Of a stretch of DNA of 64,000 bases, positions 54,340 to 64,000 are shown in pieces (positions within the stretch are counted from its first letter, which is position 1; every line of letters starts with the position of its first letter). The position numbers and the translations under genes are program-made. The DNA comes from Aegilops tauschii subsp. strangulata (taxonomy: Eukaryota; Streptophyta; Magnoliopsida; Poales; Poaceae), in the NCBI RefSeq assembly GCF_002575655.3, contig NC_053037.3, positions 143,417,207-143,481,206 on the forward strand, in the 5' to 3' direction. The notes beneath the pieces were generated by a model. It had not been told where the DNA came from, did not search any database, and saw only the letters and a list, made by a program, of their open reading frames with translations.

Positions 54340-57300
54340 TTAACTGTAAAATCTTCGGAGGAGATTTGCATTCCATGGGCGCTCTGTTCCCTTACCGGAA
54401 TCGACCCTCTTGCGTGCCCTAGGTTTTTGCGCGTCGATGGGGTAGTAGGAGCCATTGCCCAAAGCTTTGCTAATGATGAAGGGCCCTTCCCAAGGAGCCG
54501 AGAGCTTGTGCTGGCTGGTTGTTCGCTGGATCAGTCGGAGCACAAGGTCCCCCTTTCAGAAGGATCGAGGCCTGACCTTCCGGCTATGGTAGCGGCGCAT
54601 GCTTTACTGGTAGATGTCGTACCAGCTGAGTGCTAACAGCTGGCCCTCTTCCAGCTGATCGACACCGTCTTCTCGTGCCTCCTTCGCCTCCGCCTCCATG
54701 TACATAGTGACACGAGGCGAGTCAAACTCGATGTCTGTTGGGATGAAGACCTCGGCCCCATACAGGAGGAAGAAGGGAGTGAAATCGGTTGATTTGTTCG
54801 GCGTGGTCCCGAGAATCGAGAGGACGGCCGACAGCTCCTAGATCTAGCAGCCGGCGAGCGCTCCAGTGGCTCTACCAGTCGGGGCTTGATGCCGGACAAG
54901 ATGAGGCCGTTTGCTCGCTCGACTTGGCCATTTGACTGCGGATGGGCAACGGACGCTAAGTCCAGTCGGATGCCCTGCGTCGTGCAGAAATGGGCCAAAG
55001 CGCCTTTGGCAAAGTTTGTGCCATTGTCGGTAATGATGCCGTGTGGTATGCCGTACCAGACCGTGATATCTGCGATGAAGGTCACAGCAGTCGGACCGTT
55101 CAGCTTCTTGATTGGCTTCGCTTTAGTCCACTTGGTAAATTTATCCACGGCGAGCAGCAGATGGGTCATGCCGCCGCGTGCTGTCTTGAACGGGCCCACC
55201 ATGTCCAGCCCCCAGATGGCAAATGGCCAAGTGAGGGGATGGTCTTGAGTGCGGAAGCCTGCAGGTGTTACTTGGAGCCGAATTTTTGGCACCCCTTGCA
55301 CTTCTTGACCAAGTCCTTGGCGTCGTCCAAAGCAGTCGACCAGAAGAACCCATGGCAGAAGGCTTTGGTGACAAGGGATCTGGAGGCCGCATAGTGGCTG
55401 CACTCGCCTTGGTGGATATCTCTAAGGATTGCCTTGCCGTTCTCTGTCTCAACGCAGCGCTAGAAGACGCCAGTCACGCTTCTCCTGACAAGCTCTCTGT
55501 TTACTATCGTGTATGCGGCTGCCCGGCATTGCACCTGCCAGGCCGAGATCTCGTTGGCTGGTAACTCTCCCCTCACCAGGAAGTTGAGGATTGGCTGCGC
55601 CTATGATGGTGCTTCGGTCACTTTCATCACGGCCACTAGTACCAGGGTGGTTGGGCTGGGAGGCGGCGGGTTGGAGTCGGTTGTCGCTTGCTGCGTAGTT
55701 GAAGTCCCCGGGCCGACTGTTGCAGCCCTCGGGCCGGGTTCTGAAGTTCCCGGGCCGGGTGTGACTGCTGCAGTCCCCGAGACGCCTTCTAAAGTCCCCG
55801 GGCCGACTGTTGCAGCCCCCGGTTCGGGTTCTGAAATACTCGGGCCTGGTGCGACTCCTGCAGTCCCCGAGCCGCCTACCGAAGTCCCCCTGCCGACTGC
55901 TACAGCCCTCGAGTCGGATCGACTGTTCCGGGAGCAGCTGGCTCGAAGATGGACTCTGATTCCAGCGAAGGCTTCATAGACAGCTTGCGGAGGCACTGGA
56001 GGGAGACGCCGGCTGGTATTGCTTGGCGGGTGGAGCCAATCCGTGCTAGTGCGTCAGCTTGCTCGTTGTCGGCTCGTGGCACGTGAAGGACCTCGCACCC
56101 ATGAAAGTATCCACTAATCTGCTGGACAAGGAAGCGGTAGCTCGCCTTGGCGTCCCAGTCACCCGATGACTGCTCGACCACCAAGTCCGAGTCACCGTAG
56201 CACAGGATCCGGCGGATGCTAATCTCCTTGTCCAGTCGGAGTCCGTGTACGAGCGCCTCATACTCGGCCACGTTGTTGGAGGCGGCAAAGTGAATTTGCA
56301 GCATGTATCTGAGCTTGTCGCCTTTGGGAGAGGTGAGGACAATGCTGGCTCCCAGGCCGGAGTGCATCTTTGAGCCATAAAAGTGCATCCGCCAATGGGT
56401 AGAATCCGGCCCTGGCGGCAGGTACTGGGTCTCAGCCGAGTCGATGAGGAAGTCGGCCAGGGCTTGGGACTTGATGGCAGTGCATGGCTGATAGAAGATG
56501 GCGTAGGGAGCCAGCTCGATGGCCCATTTAGCCACTCGGCTTGAAGCATCTCTGTTGCCTATGATCTCAGCAAGCGGGGCGGTGCAGACAACCGTGATGG
56601 GGTGCTCTTGAATGTATGGCTTGAGCTTCTTGGCGGCAAAGTACACGACGTAGCACATCTTCTAGTAGTGGGGGTAATTCTGCTTCGAGGTCGGCAGCAC
56701 CTCACTCAAGTAGTAGACTTGCATCTGGACTGGCTGCGCTCTGCCGTCTTCTGGGCGCTCGACCACGATCACTGTACTGACCACCCGGCTGGTGGCGGCG
56801 ATGTAGAGGAGCATGGGCTCCTTAGCAGCCGGAGGCGCCAGGACAGGCGGCGTGGTCAGCATCTTTTTGAGCTCGAGGAAGGCCTCGTCCGCCTTGTCGT
56901 TCCACTCGAAATGAGTGGTTTTCTTCATTAGCTGGTACAGGGGAAGAGCCTTCTCGCCCAGCCGACTGATGAAGCGGCTGAGGGATGCCAAGCACCCGGT
57001 GAACTTCTGGACGTCACGCGGCCGGGTGGGTCTCTCCATTCACTGAATGGCCTTGATCTTCACAGGGTTGCACTCGATCCCGCGTTCTAAGACAAGGAAA
57101 CCAAGGAGCTGGCCGACTGGGACTCCGAAGACTCACTTCTCTGGGTTGAGCTTGATTTGAAAACGGCGCAGATTATCAAAGGTCTCCTTGAGATCTTCCA
57201 GGAGGGTGCCACACTTCTCCGTCTTCACCACAATATCGTCTACATAGACGTGGGCATTTCTACTAAGTTGCTTGAGGAGGCACTTCTGCATACAACGCTG

Positions 57301-58505
57301 GAACGTAGCACCGGCATTTCTCAAGCCGAATGTCATGGTCAGGTAGCAGAAGGCTCCGAATGGTGTGATGAAGGCGGTCTTCAGCCGATCGACCGGGTTC
57401 AGTTTGATCTGGTGGTAACCAGAGTAGGCATCCAAAAAACTCAATAGCTCGCATCCGGTTGTGGAGTCAATCACTTGGTCCATCCGAGGCAGAGCAAACG
57501 GATCTTTGCGGCAGGCTTTGTTGAGGCTGGTGTAATCAATGCTCATGCGCCACTTGTTGTTCTTCTTCAGTACAAGGACTGGGTTGGCAAGCCATTCTGG
57601 AAAAAAAAACATCCATGATGAAGCTGGCTGCCAGTAGGCGGGCGATCTCTTCACCAACAATCCTTCTCTTTTCTTCTGACAGGCGGCGGAGGGGTTGCTT
57701 GACTGGTTTTGCATCTGATCTGACATGTCGCTTGAGCTCGGTGAAATCCGTCGAAACACCCGGCATGTCTTTGGGAGACCATGCGAAGATGTCCCAATTC
57801 TCATAGAGGAAATCGACGAGCTCGCTTTCCTATTTGTTATCGAGGTTAGTCCCCACGATAGCGTGCCTCTCCGGGTGGTCCGGGTCCAAGGGTATCTTCT
57901 TGGTTTCTTTGGCCGGCTGGAAGGAGCCCTGGGTCTCTGAATCCTTGGGGTCTGGTGACAGGTCCGGCTGCTTGCTGGCCATGGCCACAACCCGGTCATG
58001 GAGCTTCTTCTCGGCAGCAAACACAAGGGACTCGAATAGCCGGCTGCTAGTAGCAGCACAGGTGGCCGACTTCTTGTAGTCGCCAGCTATGGTGATAATG
58101 CCCTTGGTACCCGGCATCTTCATCTTGAGGTAGGCATAATGGGGCACCGCCATGAACTTGGCTAGAGCTGGTCGGCCTAGGAGCGCCTGGTAGGGGCTCT
58201 CCAGGTCAACCACCTCGAACTAGATTGGCTCGCGGCGGAAGTGATCTTTGTCTTCGAAGAGGACATCTATCTTGATCTTGCCTATTGGTGAGCAGGAAAA
58301 GGCTAGGTACAATGCAATGGAAGACAGTCCGACTGGGGTGGAGTTGTTTCTCTTTGATGCACAACTTCTCCATGGTGTCGCGGTAGAGGATGTTGATGCT
58401 GCTACTGCCGTCTATCAGGACTCGGGAGAAGCGATCAGCTTGCCTCTCCGTTGAAAAGGTGACATCCAGTACCAGGGCGTAGGAACTTGGAGAAGGCATC
58501 ACCTC
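54340..58505 (-). pseudogene. pol: R8 pol: protease, RT, RNase H, integrase
   Basis: Protease has SRVLIDGSSSINILY (about 58410), the active-site loop. RT includes NKWRMSIDYTSLNKACRKDP, LLSFLDAYSGYHQIKLNPVD, FGLRNAGATFQRCMQKCL and the catalytic YVDDIVVKT (about 57235). RNase H contains HSGLGASIVLTSPKGDKL and NNVAEYEALVHGLRL; the expected first catalytic D in F-D-G is Y-G here. A Pro/Gly/Thr-rich repeat linker (55996-55690) precedes integrase, which has LLLAVDKFTKWTKAKP, GIITDNGTNF and HPQSNGQVERANGLIL (D, D, E). The C-terminal part ends WNANLLRRFYS at 54340. In-frame stops and frameshifts occur (about 57830, 57600, 57130, 57040, 56660, 54850). Confidence 0.88.
55690..55925 (-). repeat. Tandem repeat in the RNase H-integrase linker of R8
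   Basis: Two and a half units of ~99 bp containing CCCGGGCCGACTGTTGCAGC and TGCAGTCCCCGAG. One minus-strand frame reads AATVGPGT...TPGPGTSEPGP repeats. Confidence 0.75.
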
Positions 58506-59716
58506 CGGGTGGTCGGCGCGGCTCCAGTTGATGGGCCTCGCGGACTAGTGCATGAACTCTGGGACTTCAGAAGCGACGGCATTCACCTCGCGGTGCTGCT
58601 GACTCCGGCTATGCCTATCGTCGGCCACGCTAGTGAAGATGACATAGGCTCCATGTTCTTTAGGGAATTCATCTTGGATGGCGGCGACTGGACGGGCCAC
58701 CGGCTGCTGAGGAGGTGGAGCTGGCTGGCAGCAGGCGGAGGCAGCATTCCTTATCCCTTGGCAATTCGGGTGAGCCAGTGGCACTTCCGGGTGGTGTGGT
58801 TGGATGGCTTCACGCCGCTATGGAACTTGCAGGGAGCATCGAGGGTTTTCTCATAGGAGAGGGAGGCAACCAAGCAGGCTTGCCGCCCTTCTGACACTTG
58901 GGACCGGGTTGACCCTCCGGCTGCTGATCTTCAACCGCCGCCACCTGCCGGCTGGTGGAAACCGGCTGCTGGGCCTTGCGCTTGTTGTCGTTCGACTACT
59001 TGCGCTGACCAGAGTCACTAGTAGAAAAAGGGTCAAATGTCAAGCACATTAGTGCCGGTTTGCTTTTGAGCTGGCACTAATGTGTGCATTAGTGCCGGTT
59101 CGAACGGCTATGCATTAATGCCGGTTCGTGTTGAACCTTTAATACCGGTTCGTGCCACGAACCTGTACTAAAGGGGTGGTGGCAGGCTGGCGTCAGGCCG
59201 GGGCCCCACGATCACCTTTAGTACCGGTTCGTGGCACAAATCGGTACTAAATGGCTATCCTTTAGTACCGTTTCGTGCCATGAACCGGGACTAAAGGGGT
59301 CTGACCTATAGTCCCGGTTGGAGACACAAACCGGGACTATAGGGCAATTTTCAAACTCTACCCCCCCCAAGTGGACCGCCTTTTTAGTTTTAGAAAAAAC
59401 AAAAGAAAATGATGGAAATGTCAAAAAAAAATAAGTTTCCTATGTGATATGTGGTCTAATTGTTGGGAAAATTTACAAATATGAATTTCGACTTTATTTG
59501 CAAAATCTCTCTGGAATTTGTAAAATGGGCATAACTTTTGCATACGAACTCGGATTAAAAAGTTTTTTATATGAAAAATCATCAACTCGAAAAGTTACAT
59601 CCGAATTTAACTCGGGGGAACCCCGTTAAACATTTTCAAAATCCTCAAAAACCTAACAAAAAAAAGTTACGGGGCTTTTAAGATCTAGAGTGGAAAAAAT
59701 GGAAAAAAAATTCTAA

Positions 59717-59890
59717 CTTGGTCAAATCTGGTCAAACTGTGGTCAAACTAATTATTCTAGAATATTAGTGTTACTAAATAATTATTTCAGTATTTTTGAA
59801 TTTTGGTCAAATCTGGTCAAATGTGGTCAAACAATGGTCAAACTAATTATTCAAGAAATATTAGTGTTACTAAATAATTATTGTTTTTTC
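59717..59890. repeat. AT-rich tandem repeat in CACTA-2
   Basis: Two ~90-bp copies built on TGGTCAAATCTGGTCAAA followed by ATATTAGTGTTACTAAATAA. Confidence 0.75.
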
Positions 59891-60024
59891 AAACAATAGT
59901 TTCAAACTCAAATAGTGAAATGTGTGACTTCATGCTCAAGCTAAATTCCTAAGGGTTAATAGGATTGACATCTTACTATTGTTAGGAAAACAACAAGTGC
60001 AGACTTGGAAAGTAGAGGGAATAA

Positions 60025-60086
60025 AACTCCGAAGTTAAGCGTGCTCAGGCTAGGGAGTGAGAGGATGGGTGACTGGCCGGGAAGTT
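60025..60086 (+). pseudogene. 5S rRNA-derived segment in CACTA-2
   Basis: CTCCGAAGTTAAGCGTGCT is identical to the box A region of plant 5S rRNA, and after a diverged spacer GGATGGGTGAC and GGGAAGT match its box C region in the right order. Spacing is close to that in 5S rRNA. The first ~40 and last ~25 nucleotides of 5S are absent, so it is not a 5S gene; the RNA polymerase III internal promoter elements are what is left. Confidence 0.8.
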
Positions 60087-61990
60087 AGACGATTTGGAAT
60101 GAGTGATCCAAACTTGAGTAGTTAAGAGGGGTGATTAGAGACTAAATCATCAAATAATTGAGAAAATTGAAAATCGAAAAAAAATCAAAAAAAATTTCCA
60201 AAATTTTCAGAAAAAAAATTTCAAAAAAAAATCTTTACTGCCGGTTGGTAACACCAACCGGTACTAAAGGTCCCCCATACCACAGTGCGAGCTCACGCCA
60301 CGTGGTGGGCCTTTAGTGGCGGTTCGTGACGAACTGGTACTAAGGGGGGGGGCTTTAGTCTCCACTCCATAGAGCCGGTTGCAGAACCGGCACTAAAGGC
60401 CCTTACGAACCAGTGATAAAGGCTTGTTCTGCACTAGTGAGTCACCAGCCGGAGTCTGAGGAGCTGGAGGGAGCACCTTCCCAGAGGCGTCCACGCGGAG
60501 CTCCGACTTCATGGAGGAGTCGGCAGTGGCGTACTTGTCTGCTATGATCAGCAGCTCGTCGAGTGTGGCCGGCTCGTCGCAGAGGAATCGGTGCTTGAGT
60601 AGGGTGCCCTCTCGGCACCCGACAGTGACGTACTCGATGGCTTGCACCTCGTGCACCCCTTCGCAGGAGTTGCGCAGTTCGGCCCATCGCGTCAAGTACT
60701 CACGGGTGGACTCAGTCGGGCCTTGGACACACAGGGAGAGCTGGCGGGGCTTGGGCGGCCGCTTGTAGGTGCTGGTGAAGTTGTGGATGAATAGTTCGGT
60801 GAAGTCCAGCGAGCTGTTGAAGATGTAGGGCTTGAGGCTGTTCAGCCATGTCCCGGAAGTGCCCGGGAGCATCAGCGGAACATACTTCATGGCAACACGC
60901 TTGTTGCCGTTTGCTATGCTGATGGCGGTGGAGTAGTCAACCAGCCAATCCTCCGGCTTCACGGAGCCGTTTTTACTTGGGAGTGTCTCGAGGGAGTGAG
61001 AACCCTTTGGGGAAGGGCTCATCGCAAATGCGGGGGCCGAAACAAGGCGGGCCGATTGCATCTTCTTCTACCACCAGGGATCGAGCCAGGCGGTCGATCC
61101 GGTGGCGGGCGTCGTTCTCTCCGACTCCTTCACGGCGGCCCAGCCGGTCTCCGAGAGTCATGTGCTGAACAGGCGGCGGGGAGGCGCGCCTCTCCCTGCG
61201 CGGGGGAGGCGGACGATCATCCTGCCGTTCCACTGCTCGTGGGCAGCCGTCTTGGTCGCGCTCGATGGTAATGCGTGTGCAGCTGCGGCTAGCAGCCAGC
61301 TCTTGGTCTCTTCGGCCGCGGGCGCCAGCTGTCGGCGTCCCGGAGGTCACGCCGTGCTCTTGGCGGGGGGGAGGGGAGGTTCTCGGCCGGCAAGCCGTGT
61401 TCCACCACGCGACTGCCGCATCGATGAGCTGCCGGACGCGCTCCGTCATGCAGGGATGCTCGTCGCCCTCCAGGTGGTCCAGCTCGTCAGCTGCCACCTG
61501 GGCGGTGCACAGGTTCTCGATAGGCGTGGCGTAGACAGGGCGGTCGGCCCCCAGCATGCTGGCGATGGCGGCGCCGCGTTGTCGGACCGTGCCCACGCGG
61601 CTGGGTTCTCCAGCAGCTGGCATGCCGCAGACGGCGTGGTCGATCTCGGGCTGGTACGCTTTGGTGAGGCGTCTCATGGTCGCCAGGTTGTTGGCGCTCT
61701 CGAGGAGGGCAACGCGGCACACTTCCAGCGTCTCGCCGTTTGCACCGGGCGCTACGGGCACGGACAGTTCCCTCATTGTCACCTGCAACGGGTCCTGGTC
61801 GGCACCATCAGAGGCTCCATCAGAGGTCGGTGGAGCCAACGGACTCCAGGTTGGAGGCCGGCTCGTTGGTGATGTGAAGCTTGCCGTGGAGGTCGACAAG
61901 GCAGCTCTCGGAGCTGGCTGCGCCCGCGTCAGGTGTGGGCTCGTCGCAGAGGCGATCCCGCCGATGAGATCCGCGAGGGCGGCTCGTCAA

Positions 61991-63185
61991 GAGCTCAATT
62001 AGCAATTCGGCCTCCGTCCCAGCCACGACGAGGGACTGGCATCCGTACCACACGTACATAGCTACGCACTTAAAATCCGATGGGTACTGACGGAGGCATA
62101 CTAAGCTCGTGATCCATAGTGCGGCTCGACCGACCCTGGGATTCGCACACCTTTACTTTCCCTTTTTATTTTGGGCTTTTCTCTTTTCGAGGTCTATTCA
62201 GACGACCCGCCTGCAGAACACACAAAGGAGGCAAGGAGCTCTGGCGTACAAGGAAATCACCAGGTAGTCTCTGCTAACGATTGCCATACCGGTTTTACAT
62301 GCCCGTACGCAGCTCGCCCTTGGTCATGACATGTTAAATAGCCTTACTCGCTTATCGCATTACTTGTACAAGTACGCCTCGACGTGTTAATCACATCACA
62401 AATAAAGGGTAGCATCAGCTTATTACTTATTTTTCTTCCTTTTTCCTTTGTATTCATTACTCATTGCACACGTACACTCTGGTACGTATTATTGCGCCAG
62501 GGGCTTCATCACGCCCCATATTACGGCAATAAAAGTCCGAACACTTTTACAGTACAGTTCGGCACCCCGAACTTATAGTATTATATGCATCGGCTTCGAA
62601 TCATGTCTTTGGTCAATAGTTGGGTTGCTCGGCTCCTGTGCTTACTACCTTACGTTCCGCTATATCGGCTAGGGTAGTAAAGGGATAACTACTACGATTG
62701 TGTCCCGGTTCTTCCGGACGAGCACCTCAGTAGAGAAAGCCGAAAACTGACTATTATGATGCGGCGAGAGCTGGCCAGCTGTTCGAGAGGTCCCAAATCG
62801 TTAGAGATTTTCTCCGCTTCATGCGAGGAATCGGTTTCCCCGATTAGGCGTGTGTTACGCCCCTAGTTCGGCCTTCCGAATACAAGGGGCTTCGCCGAAT
62901 TTCTTATTGTCAAACTCCTATGGCTAAGTGAGGGCGGCAAAGGCCGCATAGTCTGATTGCCTTGTTCGTTGCGCTAAACACCTCCTTTAAGGACGAGAAT
63001 GTGGAGTAAAGAGTGTTTAGATTTATCCTGAACACCCCCGTACTATCTATGTGAGGGCAGAAGCCGACAACTGGTCAACCCTCAGATCTCATAAACGGCC
63101 GCACAGGAGGTAACATTTAAATCACAAGCATTATATTACACAACATCATTGTTCCATATTACAGGACAAGATAATACGAATGTTT
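61991..63185. other. R9 region left of the antisense gene
   Basis: 3' flank of the antisense gene and further internal sequence; several stretches are T-rich. No frame I can assign. Confidence 0.45.
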
Positions 63186-64000
63186 TCATGGGAATATAAC
63201 ATCCTTTGAACATTGCTCCGCCACAAGGTGGGACCCCTCCAGGACACTATTAAAATATAGCTCGGGTCGACGATGCTCCTTGCCCTCAGGCGGCCCCTCG
63301 GTCACCAGCTTCTTGGCATCCAGCTTCGCCCAATGCGTCTTGACGCGGGCAAAGGCCATCAGTGCACCTTCAATGCAGACCGATCGCTTCACGGCTTCGA
63401 GCCGTGGGCAGGCACTCACGAGCCGCTTCACAAGTCCGAAGTAGCTGCTGGGTACGGGCTCGGCAGGCCACAACCGGACTATCAGGTCCGTCATGGCTAG
63501 CTCGGTCGACCTGTGCAGCTCGACTAGCTGTTTCAGCTGGTTGCTAAAGGGCACCAGATGTTCTGGTCCAAAATATTGAGACCAGAATAGCTTCTCCGTA
63601 GACATCCCCTCTTCGGCTCGATAAAACTCGGCAACATCTAATATGCTGCGCCGGCAGATTCGTAAGTGCCCCTGGAAAACCCAAATTTGGGTCAGTACAA
63701 GGAATGTTTCCTTTTCCTACTGGCTTTGCATAGCAAAAGACTTACCCGCCGTAATCTTCTTGGCCGCCTGAATTTCTTGGAGGGTGCTATGGGCTTTGGC
63801 TCGGGCATCCTGTGCGCTCTGATGGGCCTTCGCAAGTTCGGACTCTTGCGTCATAAAATCGCGCTCCAAGGACTCGAGCTTGTCGATGGCGTCTTGGAGC
63901 TCTCGTTGGGCCTTGCTAACCAGGGCCTCGTGCTTCTCGCGCGCGGCGCATTCCATGGCCGCTTTGTCCTCGGCCTCGGCTAATGCCTTTTTGAGGGCCG
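63186..64000 (-). CDS. Antisense gene of R9, C-terminal part, spliced
   Basis: Two exons: 64000-63746, a coiled coil (KLESLERDFMTQESELAKAH), and 63671-63186, a folded-looking domain (STEKLFWSQYFGPEHLVPF, CPRLEAVKRSVCIEGALMAF) ending KDVIFP and a stop at 63186. The intron 63672-63745 has GTAAGT...CCAG ends and joins the exons in frame. There is no stop in what is visible. The C-terminal domain is a recurring one in grass Gypsy antisense genes but differs from that of R2, R3 and R7. The N-terminal part is outside the window. Function unknown. Confidence 0.7.

Larger units (their letters stand above)
59016..60439. mobile_element. CACTA-2: non-autonomous CACTA transposon (1424 bp)
   Basis: Ends are CACTAGTAGAAAAAGGGTC and, read inward from the other side, CACTAGTGCAGAACAAGCC. 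The 3-bp target duplication AGT is at 59013-59015 and 60440-60442. Subterminal repeats of the type TTAGTACCGGTTCGTG and inverses fill both flanks. There is no transposase frame, so it must be moved by a related element's proteins. Confidence 0.93.
58506..61899 (-). pseudogene. gag: R8 gag, interrupted by CACTA-2
   Basis: From ATG 61899; homologous to the R1 gag. The N-terminal half (61899-60973) includes MTLGDRLGRREGVGENDARH and DEPFPKGFSLPRDTPK, then a frameshift at about 60973. The capsid domain (TWLNSLKPYIFNSSLDFTEL, YLTRWAELRNSCEGVHEVQA) runs to the CACTA-2 insertion at 60442. It resumes at 59012 and ends near 58505, with a Cys/His cluster about 58800-58850 and a stop at 58545. A segment between the N-terminus and MRELSVPV present in R1 is missing here. 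Confidence 0.85.
53510..61990 (-). mobile_element. R8: Gypsy LTR retrotransposon, internal region
   Basis: Minus strand: gag (61899-58506), protease, RT, RNase H, integrase (to 54340), then the end of an antisense gene on the plus strand (53510-53613). No LTR is left at either end; both edges are breakpoints. Gag matches R1 and the antisense 3' flank matches R7. CACTA-2 is inserted in gag. Confidence 0.88.
61991..64000 (+). mobile_element. R9: Gypsy element, part with antisense gene
   Basis: Recognised by the antisense gene at 63186-64000. By analogy with the other elements, R9 is on the plus strand and its 3' LTR lies to the right of the window. Left edge is a breakpoint with R8 gag at about 61990. 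Confidence 0.6.

Noticed and set aside
60025..60086. Functional 5S rRNA gene
   Set aside because: Both ends of 5S are missing and the middle is diverged; only the internal promoter region remains.

Overview
This window is intergenic plant DNA, almost certainly from a large grass genome of the wheat/barley group (Triticeae). I found no ordinary host gene. Every recognisable open frame belongs to a transposable element: Gypsy LTR retrotransposons with antisense extra genes (aORFs), one BARE/WIS/Angela-type Copia element with its characteristic ~1.7-kb LTR, one non-autonomous LTR element, and two CACTA DNA transposons. I number the LTR elements R1-R9 for reference; the labels are mine.

Layout. 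1-3296: 5' end of R1 (minus strand; ~1.17-kb LTR, open gag running off the left edge), inserted in R2. 3297-8030: 3' end of R2 (plus), with an antisense Transposase_28-type gene and a 3' LTR. R2 sits in R3 (plus), whose antisense gene is split between 8031-11141 and 31655-31797 and whose 3' LTR starts at 32194. The split was made by R4 (minus, 11142-31649), proven by the target duplication GCCTG on both sides. R4 is itself interrupted by the Copia element (13765-26288, minus, 3' end lost), and that by the non-autonomous element N (17123-23414, minus, target duplication ATCCC). 32853-53509: R5 (minus), inserted in the R3 LTR and carrying R6 (37585-40696, plus), an unclassified repeat X (40697-42840), R7 (42841-48633, plus) and CACTA-1 (48634-52442). 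53510-61990: R8 (minus; gag, protease, RT, RNase H, integrase) with CACTA-2 (59016-60439) in its gag. 61991-64000: R9 (plus), with the 3' end of another antisense gene.

Two Gypsy groups recur. R1, R7 and probably R8 share a ~1.15-kb LTR family. Together they show the plan LTR-gag-protease-RT-RNase H-integrase-antisense spliced gene-PPT-LTR. R2, R4, R5 and R6 share a ~0.88-0.90-kb LTR and a common primer-binding site, but R2 carries a Transposase_28 antisense gene while R4 and R5 carry a different one with a B3-like DNA-binding domain. Most coding regions are broken by stops and frameshifts. The exceptions are the R1 gag and the R4 gag-protease frame.

Most unusual points: polyubiquitin-derived segments in the R3 LTR; an antisense B3/AT-hook gene with a conserved TATA box and hairpin in two elements; a tRNA-Lys(CUU) relic inside an element whose primer-binding site matches tRNA-Lys; a 5S rRNA-derived segment in CACTA-2; and phase-consistent spliceosomal introns in the R7 antisense gene.
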